From a virus: a stretch of DNA of 34,640 nucleotides. The translations under genes and the position numbers were made by a program. The stretch covers positions 1-34,640 of the IMG/VR virus record IMGVR_UViG_3300022745_000109; one strand, given 5' to 3'. Every line of letters begins with the position of its first letter. Within the stretch, counting starts at the first letter, position 1. The notes below the pieces were generated by a model. That model was not told the origin of the DNA, did not search any database, and worked only from the letters and a program-made list of their open reading frames with translations. Shown one piece after another: positions 5,870 to 12,686 of the stretch.

Positions 5870-6294
5870 CAGCGCTGCGCGTCAAACTCGGACCGGGCGC
5901 GAAGATGCCGACGCGCGCCACCGATGGATCGGCCTGCCTGGACATCTGCGCCAGCGCGCCGGCCACTGTGCACGCAGGCGAGATCGCACCGGTAGGCACT
6001 GGCCTGCGTGTGCAGATAGAGCCGGGCTGGTGCATGCTGCTGTTCAGTCGCTCAGGGCACGGCATCAAGTACGGCATTCGGCTCGCAAACGGCGTCGGCG
6101 TGATCGACAGCGACTATCGCGGCGAGATCATCGTCGGCCTGCGCAATGACACCTGGATCCGGTTCGACGTCAGGCCGGGCGACCGCATCGCGCAAGCGCT
6201 GCTGGTGCCAGTGCATGAGGTCGATCTGATCGAGGTGGCCGAGCTGTCGGAGACGGTGCGCGGGGCTGGCGGACTTGGCAGCACGGGGGCGTGA
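5866..6294 (+). CDS. dut: dUTPase (deoxyuridine triphosphate nucleotidohydrolase)
   Basis: This 142-residue protein is the usual length of a trimeric dUTPase. The five motifs occur in order: DGSACLDI (motif 1), SRSGHGIKYGI (motif 2), GVGVIDSDYRGEI with the catalytic Asp (motif 3), PGDRIAQALLVP (motif 4) and RGAGGLGSTG at the C-terminus (motif 5). It hydrolyses dUTP to dUMP and pyrophosphate, keeping uracil out of phage DNA and supplying dUMP for dTTP synthesis. Cys replaces the usual Gly/Phe-type residue in motif 1 (SACLDI), which is a minor variation. It is coupled upstream by ATGA, and its stop directly abuts the small terminase start. Confidence 0.93.
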   Translation: MTALRVKLGPGAKMPTRATDGSACLDICASAPATVHAGEIAPVGTGLRVQIEPGWCMLLFSRSGHGIKYGIRLANGVGVIDSDYRGEIIVGLRNDTWIRFDVRPGDRIAQALLVPVHEVDLIEVAELSETVRGAGGLGSTGA

Positions 6295-6849
6295 ATGGCT
6301 AGGCCGTCAAAGCTGAGCCCCGAGCAGTGGGCGGAGGTTGAGCGGCGGCTTGCCGCTGGCGAGGGCGTGCGCGACCTGGCGCGAGCGTTCGGCGTGAGCC
6401 CTGCTGCCGTAAGTAAACGCGGTGTTTCGAAACAAACTAAACAAGTGCAGGTTGTTGCGAAACAGCTTGCCGAGGCGCAGACCGCGCTGGCCGCGCTGCC
6501 GGTCGCACAGCAGTACACCGCGCTATCGCTCGCCGAGCAGATGCGCCGGATCGGCCGGAGCATGGCAAGCGCCGCGTCACTGAGTGCGGCCACTGCACAC
6601 CGAATGCACGCGCTCGCAAACCAGGAGGCGCAGAAGATCGACGATGCCGACCCGCTGGCAAACCGCGATGCGTTGATGGGCGTGCAGGCGCTCACGAAGA
6701 TGGGCAACGACGCAGCTGTGTTGCCGATGCAGGTGATCAGCATTGCATCCAAGGGCGCAGCCCGGCCGCCGATGGATGGCGACACGATCGAGGATGCGGC
6801 CGACGTGCCCGACGAAGTGCTGATCCGGATCGCAATGGGCCAGCAGTGA
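6295..6849 (+). CDS. terS: Small terminase subunit
   Basis: This 184-residue protein has an N-terminal helix-turn-helix: LSPEQWAEVERRLAAGEGV, then DLARAFGVSPAAVSKR as turn and recognition helix. A long central helical region (QLAEAQTALAAL to QEAQKIDDADP) would support ring oligomerisation. The C-terminal acidic tail ends before a GTGA overlap with the large terminase. Its role is to recognise the packaging site and regulate the large subunit. Position and architecture both support the call, although small terminases diverge too far for a motif-level proof. Confidence 0.8.
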   Translation: MARPSKLSPEQWAEVERRLAAGEGVRDLARAFGVSPAAVSKRGVSKQTKQVQVVAKQLAEAQTALAALPVAQQYTALSLAEQMRRIGRSMASAASLSAATAHRMHALANQEAQKIDDADPLANRDALMGVQALTKMGNDAAVLPMQVISIASKGAARPPMDGDTIEDAADVPDEVLIRIAMGQQ

Positions 6850-9344
6850 CCCCGCAGCAAGCGGCAAGTGTGGTGATGCTGCGCCGCCGAGCGCGCGACG
6901 ATCTGGTGACCTACGCCAGCCGCGTGCCTGTGCCTGGGTCGCCGATCGAGGACGCCGACGAGCGGGCGCCGATCCCGCTGATTGAGAGCCAGCAGGCCGA
7001 CCATCACCGGCTGATGCTGCGCGAGATGCAGCGATGCATGACGACGCCGCACGGGCGCCTGATGATCTTTGCGCCGCCCGGGTCAGCCAAAAGCACTTAT
7101 GCGACGGTGGTCGCCCCCTCGTGGTATCTCGGCCGCCAGCCCGACCGACGCGTAATCCTTGCCAGCTACGGGGATGAGCTGGCGCGCAGGCACGGGCGGC
7201 GAACCCGCCAGCTTGTCAGCAGCCGAGAGCACGCCGGCATCATGCGGTGCAGCCTGCAGGCCGACCAGCGAGCAGCCGAGGCGTTCGCGCTGACGAACGG
7301 CAGCGAATACCTTGCCTGCGGCATCCTGGCGGGGGTGACTGGCAACCGCGCGCATTGCCTTCTTGGGTCAACGATGGTGGCGACTGATGACGGGGAACGG
7401 CGCATAGATTCTATTGTTGAATCAGGTGATTTATGCTATGTTCTGTCGTATGACATGCATACCGGAAGATTGGTTCGTAAACGCATCAAAGCCGTGGCAA
7501 GGAGTGAAGCGAGCGATATCTATCGAGTGCACACTTCCGATGGTGGCGTGGTCGAGTGTACGAGCGATCATCGCTTCTACACCGAAAGAGGATTTGTCGA
7601 GGCGCGCTTTCTTTCCACCGATGATCGGCTCTTGCGATTGGTGCGGGGCGGTGGTGAAGCGGAATGCATTCGAAATGAAGAAGGCGGACAAAAAGGGTTC
7701 GACGGGAATCTATTGCGGGCATTCGTGCCAGCAAATGGATGTGAACAGGAAACTCGGGAAACTCGGGAAATCGTGCAAGGAGTGCGGGGCGCATCTTCCA
7801 AGATATTTTGCGGGGAGCCGGAGCGGAAAGATATTCTGTACGGACATTTGCAAAGCGGCTGGCGCAGAAAAGACGAAGCAATCCCGGGAATATGTGACAA
7901 AAGAAAGGCCGTGCGAAGTCTGCAATATGGTGTTCCGGCCGAAATCAACGAGGCAACCGGGGAGGTTCTGCTCTCGTGCATGCAAGGATCATGGTCATGC
8001 AATGCAGATGCTTGCGGAGAAGAACCCGGGCTGGAGGGATGGCGCAAACAAGGCAAGACTGGACGAGCATTCGGCGAAGAGCTTCCGCGCCGCGAAGCCA
8101 ATGATTATTCAGAGGGATGGCGGAGAATGTGTGGTGTGCGCTGCAAAATCGCAGCTACATGTGCACCACATCGACATGAATGCATCGAACAATCGATGGG
8201 TGAATTTGGTGACACTTTGCTCGAAGTGTCACATGGAGCTTCATGGGGCAGAGAGGCAGAAACCGCGCGTGTTTCTGTGGCCTTGGTTGAGCGCCTATGC
8301 AGGCCAACCACGGTGTATGACATCCAAGTGGATGAAACCGAGTGCTTTTTTGCAAATGGAGTCCTTGTCCACAACTGCATAATAATTGACGACCCAGTAA
8401 AGGGACGCCAACAGGCTGACTCGCCAGCGACGCGCGAGGCGGTATGGTCCGCATATCAAGACGACCTCAAAACCCGATTAGTTCCTGGTGGCTCGATAGT
8501 CATCATCCTCACGCGCTGGCACGAGGATGACCTGGCGGGCCGCATCCTGCCGACCAACTGGAAGGGTGAGAGCGGCGACATCATGTGCAAGGATGGGCAG
8601 GTCTGGCGCGTGCTGTGCTTGCAAGCCGAGTGCCAGACCGACACCGACCCGATGGGGCGCGCTCGTGGCGAGATGTTGTGGTCGGAATGGTTCGATGCGC
8701 GGCACTGGGACCAGTTCAGGCCGGCTGCGCGCACCTGGGCCAGCCTGTACCAGCAGATCCCCGCACCGCTCGATGGCGGCCTGTTCAAGCCACACATGAT
8801 CCAGATCATCGACGCCGCGCCGGCCGGCGTGCATTGGTGCCGAGGGTGGGACTTCGGCGCAACGACGGATGGCGACCCGACTGCGGGCGCGCTGATCGGT
8901 CGGGCGCCTGACGGCCGGTTCGTGATCGGCGGCATGGAGTGGGGCCGGTGGGGGCCGGATGAGCGCGACGCCTGCCTGATCAACACCGCCAAGCGCGACG
9001 GGCGCAGCGTGCGCATCAGCATCCCTCAAGATCCGGGCCAGGCCGGCAAGACTCAAGGCATCTACCTCACCCGCCAGCTGGCCGGATACCGGGTGACGTG
9101 CACGCCGGAGACGGGCGACAAGGTGACTCGGGCTGAACCCTTCGCGGCTCAGGTCAACGTCGGCAACGTGCTGATGGTGCGCGGCGACTACAGCCAGCGC
9201 TTGATGGACGAGATGCGCGTGTTCCCGAACGGGACGCACGATGACCAGGTGGATGCGTGCGGCCGCGCCTTCGCCGAGGTCATGCAGCCGGTGCGACTGC
9301 AGATCAACCAAGCCGCCATCGACAAGGCTATGAGCGGCAGATAG
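6846..9344 (+). CDS. terL: Large terminase subunit interrupted by an intein
   Basis: This is an 832-residue precursor with a GTG start overlapping the small terminase stop. Removing the 340-residue intein (residues 171-510) leaves 492 residues, a normal large terminase size. The ATPase half has PPGSAKST (77-84) as Walker A, IIIDDPVKG directly after the intein as Walker B, and ILTRWHEDD (about 554-562) as the coupling motif. The nuclease half has GWDFGATTDGD with Asp669 and THDDQVDA with Asp799/Asp800. The protein pumps DNA into the prohead and cuts it. The intein separates Walker A from Walker B, so the unspliced protein should be inactive as a motor. Confidence 0.95.
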   Translation: MTPQQAASVVMLRRRARDDLVTYASRVPVPGSPIEDADERAPIPLIESQQADHHRLMLREMQRCMTTPHGRLMIFAPPGSAKSTYATVVAPSWYLGRQPDRRVILASYGDELARRHGRRTRQLVSSREHAGIMRCSLQADQRAAEAFALTNGSEYLACGILAGVTGNRAHCLLGSTMVATDDGERRIDSIVESGDLCYVLSYDMHTGRLVRKRIKAVARSEASDIYRVHTSDGGVVECTSDHRFYTERGFVEARFLSTDDRLLRLVRGGGEAECIRNEEGGQKGFDGNLLRAFVPANGCEQETRETREIVQGVRGASSKIFCGEPERKDILYGHLQSGWRRKDEAIPGICDKRKAVRSLQYGVPAEINEATGEVLLSCMQGSWSCNADACGEEPGLEGWRKQGKTGRAFGEELPRREANDYSEGWRRMCGVRCKIAATCAPHRHECIEQSMGEFGDTLLEVSHGASWGREAETARVSVALVERLCRPTTVYDIQVDETECFFANGVLVHNCIIIDDPVKGRQQADSPATREAVWSAYQDDLKTRLVPGGSIVIILTRWHEDDLAGRILPTNWKGESGDIMCKDGQVWRVLCLQAECQTDTDPMGRARGEMLWSEWFDARHWDQFRPAARTWASLYQQIPAPLDGGLFKPHMIQIIDAAPAGVHWCRGWDFGATTDGDPTAGALIGRAPDGRFVIGGMEWGRWGPDERDACLINTAKRDGRSVRISIPQDPGQAGKTQGIYLTRQLAGYRVTCTPETGDKVTRAEPFAAQVNVGNVLMVRGDYSQRLMDEMRVFPNGTHDDQVDACGRAFAEVMQPVRLQINQAAIDKAMSGR
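7356..8375 (+). mobile_element. Intein in the large terminase, directly before Walker B
   Basis: The 340-residue intein begins with Cys1 (CLLGSTMVATDDGERRIDSI, block A). Block B contains CTSDHRFYT with the TxxH signature. It ends with VYDIQVD, then FFANGVLVHN (blocks F and G), with Cys as the first downstream residue. All residues needed for class 1 splicing are present. The middle, about residues 95-300 of the intein, has no LAGLIDADG or HNH motif in this frame and is an irregular Gly/Glu/Arg/Cys mixture. Read one frame later, the same DNA encodes an HNH endonuclease. The splice site falls at a conserved active-site position, typical for inteins. Confidence 0.93.
7438..8382 (+). CDS. HNH homing endonuclease nested out of frame in the terminase intein
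   Basis: In the +1 frame relative to terminase there is a 314-residue reading frame with three CxxC...CxxxC fingers (Cys66/69/93/97, 113/116/134/138 and 159/162/178/182), then NPGWRDG. An HNH core follows: Cys231/Cys234, HVHHIDMN with the HH pair at 243-244, Asn256, and CSKCH at 261-265. This order is typical of phage HNH endonucleases. AGGTGA lies eight bases before the ATG at 7438. The next ATG, at 7621, would begin just before the first finger but lacks a good binding site. The last 45 or so residues are the shadow of splicing blocks F/G. The TAA lies seven bases beyond the intein, in the Walker B codons. Confidence 0.85.
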   Translation: MFCRMTCIPEDWFVNASKPWQGVKRAISIECTLPMVAWSSVRAIIASTPKEDLSRRAFFPPMIGSCDWCGAVVKRNAFEMKKADKKGSTGIYCGHSCQQMDVNRKLGKLGKSCKECGAHLPRYFAGSRSGKIFCTDICKAAGAEKTKQSREYVTKERPCEVCNMVFRPKSTRQPGRFCSRACKDHGHAMQMLAEKNPGWRDGANKARLDEHSAKSFRAAKPMIIQRDGGECVVCAAKSQLHVHHIDMNASNNRWVNLVTLCSKCHMELHGAERQKPRVFLWPWLSAYAGQPRCMTSKWMKPSAFLQMESLSTTA

Positions 9345-9380
9345 GCGCGATATACTCACGCGCAACCAGGAGCGCAACCA

Positions 9381-11723
9381 GTGCGACGGAAAACACGGCG
9401 ACCAGCGCCACAGCAGATCGAAGCGCCGAAGCTGGCGGGAATGGGCCTGCGCCGCGCTGCCGCCCGCGCGGCCGAGTCCGATCGGCCCGAGAAATCCTAC
9501 GAATGGCCGGTTCAGCCGCCGCAGCTGCTGAAGGGTGTTGTGCCTGCCGGCGTGACCGCGCCAGTGATGGCACAAGACTCGCCCGCCTACACGATGGCCG
9601 CCCACGCATTCCCGGGCGGCGGCTTCCCGGGCTTCGCCTATCTCTCTCAGCTCGCCACCCGGCCCGAGTTCCGGCAGATGGCCGCCGCGCTGAGTACCGA
9701 GCTGACACGAGAATGGATCGAGTTCACGTCTTCGCAGGACGACGGCGCCGGCAGCGCTGACCGCATCACGGCGATCGAGGCCGAGTTCAAACGCCTGAAC
9801 GTGCGCGGCGTGATCCAGCGCGCGGCCGAGCACGACGCCTTTTTCGGCCGCGCTCAGGTGTTCCTTGACATCCGTGGCGCCGACCGAGCAACCCCGCTGA
9901 TTCTCGACCCGCGCACGATCCAGCCTGGCAGCCTGCAGGGCGTGGCGACCGTGGAAGCGGTGTGGACCACGCCGGCCACGTACAACGCACTCGACCCGGT
10001 GGCGCCTGATTTCTACCGGCCGCCGAAGTGGTTCATGCTGGGCCAGGAAGTCCACGCCAGCCGCCTGATGACGGTGGTCACCCGGCCACTGCCAGACATC
10101 CTCAAGCCCGCGTTCAACTTCGCTGGCATGTCGCTGTCACAGCTGGCCGAGCCATATGTTGATAACTGGCTGCGCACGCGCCAGAGCGTGTCGGACCTGC
10201 TCAACAATTTCAGCATCACGGCACTCGCAACGAGCATGGACCAGGTGCTGCAGGGCGATGACGACGGCGCATCGCTGTTTGCGCGCGCCAAGCTGTTCAC
10301 GGCGACGCGCAGCAACAAGGGGCTGATGCTGCTCGACAAGGAGCGCGAAGAGATCGTTCAGATCAACACGCCGTTGTCAGGGCTGCACGAGCTGCAGGCG
10401 CAGAGTCAGGAGCACATGTGCCTTTCAAAGGGGACGCTGATTGAGACGCGGAGAGGTCAAATACCAATCGAATTCGTTAAAGAAAATGATGAAGTCATGA
10501 CCAGAGACGGTTATGCTCCTGTAGAATGGGCGGGTGTCACCGGCACAACGTCTAGCTTTGTCGAGATTGATTCAGGTGGGTCAATCTTGCGAGCAACAAA
10601 GGAGCATCCAATATGGCTGGAAACGACTCAAGAATTTGTACCTGCGAAGAATGTTCATCATTCAAGCTTCCTCAGAAAAAGCCCCGCATGGGAATCTATG
10701 GGCAATCCATTGCATGGCGAGGGCGCTTATGGTGCTACACAAAACAAGGATATTACCGAAATACAAAAGCAGGAGGGCTGTTGCACAGGGTTATTTATGA
10801 AACCCATATCGGCCCCATTCCTGCGGGGCTTGATGTTCATCACAAAGACGAAAACCCGCGCAACAACACAATTGAAAACTTGGTTTTGCTCACAAGAGCA
10901 GAGCACACAGCAGAGCATGACCCAAAAGGTTGGTACATCCAACTTGATGGCACTTTGTATGAAAAAGTTTGTGAACAATGTGGGGCTAATTTTCAAACCG
11001 CATGGCCCAACAGAGGCAAATTTTGCTCAGACAAATGCAAACAAAAAGCATTCAAAATTAGAAAGCGGAATCAAGCAAATCCGTGAACTTCGCTTGTTTC
11101 AAGATGAGCCTGTTTACAACATAAAGGTTAAAGACGGATTTTTACCCGAGTTCTTTGCAAATGGAATCCTTGTCCATAATTGCAGCGTCAGCCGGCTGCC
11201 GTCGGTCATCTTGACCGGCATTTCGCCGAGTGGGCTCAATGCATCCAGCGATGGCGAAATCCGCATCTTCTACGACTGGATTGCAGCGCAGCAGGAGGCG
11301 CACTGGCGCGCGCCGATCGAGGTGATTTTGAAGGCCGTGCAGCTCTCGCTATTTGGTGAGACCGATCCGGACATCGGGTTCGAGTTCGTGCCGCTGTACC
11401 AGATGACGCCGGCCGAAGAAGCGGACATCCGCGCAAAGGATTGCACCACCGCGTGCGCCTACGTTGACCACAGTATTCTCGACCCGTCCGAGGTCCGGCA
11501 GAAGCTGGCGCGCGATCCGGCCAGCGGGTTCCACGGGATTGATGCGGATGCGGAGATCGTGCCGCCCGTTGACCCTGCAAATGGGATGGACCCAGCGCAA
11601 GCTGACGACGAGAGCGTCAGTGAAGCGCAGCGCCGAGCAATGGAGGCCGCAGCACATGGCCGCAGCACAATCGGCATTCCGAAATCAGTTGGCAAGGAAT
11701 TCGCGCGTGCCGACGAAGCCTAA
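9381..11723 (+). CDS. Portal protein (DUF1073 type) interrupted by an intein
   Basis: This 780-residue precursor starts at GTG with AGGAG eight bases upstream. Residues 347-600 are an intein, leaving a 526-residue protein, a normal portal length. The extein has features I associate with DUF1073-type portals: early ALSTELTREWIEF, central FGRAQVFLDI, ASRLMTVV and AEPYVDNWLRTRQSVSDLL. After the intein come SVSRLPSVILTGISPSGLNA and EIRIFYDWIAAQQE. The portal is the dodecameric ring through which DNA enters. The intein sits just before the LPSVILTG segment, a conserved part of this family. The gene overlaps the gpF-like gene. Confidence 0.88.
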   Translation: MRRKTRRPAPQQIEAPKLAGMGLRRAAARAAESDRPEKSYEWPVQPPQLLKGVVPAGVTAPVMAQDSPAYTMAAHAFPGGGFPGFAYLSQLATRPEFRQMAAALSTELTREWIEFTSSQDDGAGSADRITAIEAEFKRLNVRGVIQRAAEHDAFFGRAQVFLDIRGADRATPLILDPRTIQPGSLQGVATVEAVWTTPATYNALDPVAPDFYRPPKWFMLGQEVHASRLMTVVTRPLPDILKPAFNFAGMSLSQLAEPYVDNWLRTRQSVSDLLNNFSITALATSMDQVLQGDDDGASLFARAKLFTATRSNKGLMLLDKEREEIVQINTPLSGLHELQAQSQEHMCLSKGTLIETRRGQIPIEFVKENDEVMTRDGYAPVEWAGVTGTTSSFVEIDSGGSILRATKEHPIWLETTQEFVPAKNVHHSSFLRKSPAWESMGNPLHGEGAYGATQNKDITEIQKQEGCCTGLFMKPISAPFLRGLMFITKTKTRATTQLKTWFCSQEQSTQQSMTQKVGTSNLMALCMKKFVNNVGLIFKPHGPTEANFAQTNANKKHSKLESGIKQIRELRLFQDEPVYNIKVKDGFLPEFFANGILVHNCSVSRLPSVILTGISPSGLNASSDGEIRIFYDWIAAQQEAHWRAPIEVILKAVQLSLFGETDPDIGFEFVPLYQMTPAEEADIRAKDCTTACAYVDHSILDPSEVRQKLARDPASGFHGIDADAEIVPPVDPANGMDPAQADDESVSEAQRRAMEAAAHGRSTIGIPKSVGKEFARADEA
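10419..11180 (+). mobile_element. Intein in the portal protein
   Basis: The 254-residue intein begins with Cys1 (CLSKGTLIETRRGQIPIEFV). Block B is LRATKEHPIWL with TxxH. It ends PVYNIKVKDG, then FFANGILVHN, followed by Cys. The catalytic set for class 1 splicing is complete. The central stretch, about residues 90-225, has no endonuclease motif in this frame. The DNA is clearly more AT-rich than the host gene: 23 of 60 bases are G or C in 10741-10800, against 40 of 60 in 9961-10020. This supports foreign origin. An HNH gene lies in another frame exactly between blocks B and F. Confidence 0.93.
10613..11086 (+). CDS. HNH homing endonuclease nested out of frame in the portal intein
   Basis: In the +2 frame relative to the portal there is a 157-residue protein. 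It contains LLHRVIYETHIGPIPAG, then LDVHHKDENPRNN (HH at 76-77), IENLVLL with Asn89, and EHTAEH with His98/His102. This is a textbook phage HNH_3-type core. A C-terminal finger follows (CEQC at 120-123, CSDKC at 138-142) and a basic tail. AAAGGAG ends nine bases before the ATG, so independent translation is likely. That ribosome binding site is also the Lys-Glu codons of splicing block B. The gene stops about 20 bases before block F, so it fits between the splicing blocks. Confidence 0.9.
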   Translation: MAGNDSRICTCEECSSFKLPQKKPRMGIYGQSIAWRGRLWCYTKQGYYRNTKAGGLLHRVIYETHIGPIPAGLDVHHKDENPRNNTIENLVLLTRAEHTAEHDPKGWYIQLDGTLYEKVCEQCGANFQTAWPNRGKFCSDKCKQKAFKIRKRNQANP

Positions 11724-12492
11724 ACTCGCCCGCGCCGTGCACGCGAATCGCGGCGTTGAAGCTGCGTACCGCAAGGCGCTGCAGTCGCTGATCGCCGAAA
11801 TGCATGGCTCCGTGCAGTATTGGCTGACGGCCGCGTACCGCAAAGACCCGCCGCGCATCGCCGAGCTGGCCCAGGACGCCACACCGGCAAGCAAGCTGCG
11901 CCGCGTGCTGGCCGCGCTGGCCGACCAGTGGACGCAGCGCTTCGATGAGGCCGCCCCAAAGCTGGCCCGCCACTTCGTCAGCCGCGCCACCCAGTCCACC
12001 GACGCGGCATTCCGCCAGGCACTCAAGGATGCTGGGTGGTCGGTGAAATTCACCATGACGCCCGAGATGTTGGACGCCTTCGACGCTGCGCTGTTTGAAA
12101 ACGTCGGCCTGATCAAGTCGATTCCCGCGCAGTATCTGCAGCAGGTCGAAGGCGTCGTGATGCGCGCTTACAGCGCCGGCCGCGACCTTGAGACGATGGT
12201 CAAGGATCTGAAGGCGATCTACCCTGCCGCGAGCCACCGGGCCGAGCTGATCGCCCGAGACCAGTCGAACAAGGCGAATGCCGTCGTCAGCCGGGCCAGA
12301 CAGATGGAACTCGGGATCGAGGAAGCCGTGTGGATGCACAGCCACGCCGGCAAGACGCCGCGCCCCGATCATGTGGCGGCGAATGGCAAGCGGTACAAGA
12401 TTGCCGAAGGGTGCTTGATTTCGGGGGAATACATACTCCCCGGGACAGAAATTAACTGCCGGTGCACAAGCCGGGCGGTATTGCCAATCTAA
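11656..12492 (+). CDS. Mu gpF-like minor head protein
   Basis: This 278-residue protein starts at the ATG at 11656, preceded by GGAGG. A GTG at 11707 with AAGGA is an alternative that would reduce the overlap with the portal gene from 68 to 17 bases. Sequence features fit the gpF/SPP1 gp7 head morphogenesis family: VEAAYRKALQSLIAEM near the start and a long helical middle. RAELIARDQSNKANA and MHSHAGKTPRPDHVAANG come near the end, finishing with PGTEINCRCTSRAVLP. These proteins sit with the portal and are usually encoded just after it. The Asp/His and CRC residues are the family signature. Confidence 0.85.
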   Translation: MAAAQSAFRNQLARNSRVPTKPKLARAVHANRGVEAAYRKALQSLIAEMHGSVQYWLTAAYRKDPPRIAELAQDATPASKLRRVLAALADQWTQRFDEAAPKLARHFVSRATQSTDAAFRQALKDAGWSVKFTMTPEMLDAFDAALFENVGLIKSIPAQYLQQVEGVVMRAYSAGRDLETMVKDLKAIYPAASHRAELIARDQSNKANAVVSRARQMELGIEEAVWMHSHAGKTPRPDHVAANGKRYKIAEGCLISGEYILPGTEINCRCTSRAVLPI

Positions 12493-12505
12493 TTAAGGGC
12501 GTGAC

Positions 12506-12685
12506 ATGTCTCAAATACTGGGGCCAATCAATTCACCGACTCGGCCGCCGATTGCAAGGCCTATTTCAGCGATAACCATCAACCGTGCCCCGGCCACTCC
12601 TGCTCGCACATGGGCTGGCGTGAGCACTACTGGGTGGACCTGGAACGGTCTCCCGACAACCGGGTGGACGTGGAACGGAGTTTGA
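12506..12685 (+). CDS. Small protein with a duplicated TTGWTWNG motif
   Basis: This 59-residue protein is too short for most gene lists. It has AGGG seven bases before the ATG and ends one base before the next start. The N-terminal part is Pro/Ile/Arg-rich (INSPTRPPIARPISAI). The C-terminus repeats TTGWTWNG twice in tandem, separated by two residues. Tryptophan-rich repeats like this could bind carbohydrate or mediate assembly. Its close spacing to the following spike gene suggests the two belong together. I do not recognise the family. Confidence 0.5.
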   Translation: MSQILGPINSPTRPPIARPISAITINRAPATPARTWAGVSTTGWTWNGLPTTGWTWNGV

Positions 12686-12686
12686 T

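Noticed and set aside
7356-8375. Group I or group II intron instead of an intein in terminase
   Set aside because: The reading frame runs through without a stop and has intein blocks A, B, F and G with all catalytic residues. An intron would not need them.
8478-10055. Long minus-strand open frame (525 codons) opposite terminase and portal
   Set aside because: GC-rich coding DNA commonly leaves the opposite strand open. The translation is rich in Arg, His and Ala without any family motif, and it covers two confidently assigned genes.
10534-10800. Third frame open inside the portal intein
   Set aside because: The +2 frame encodes the HNH protein and the 0 frame the splicing domain. This one has no recognisable motif and a weak start.
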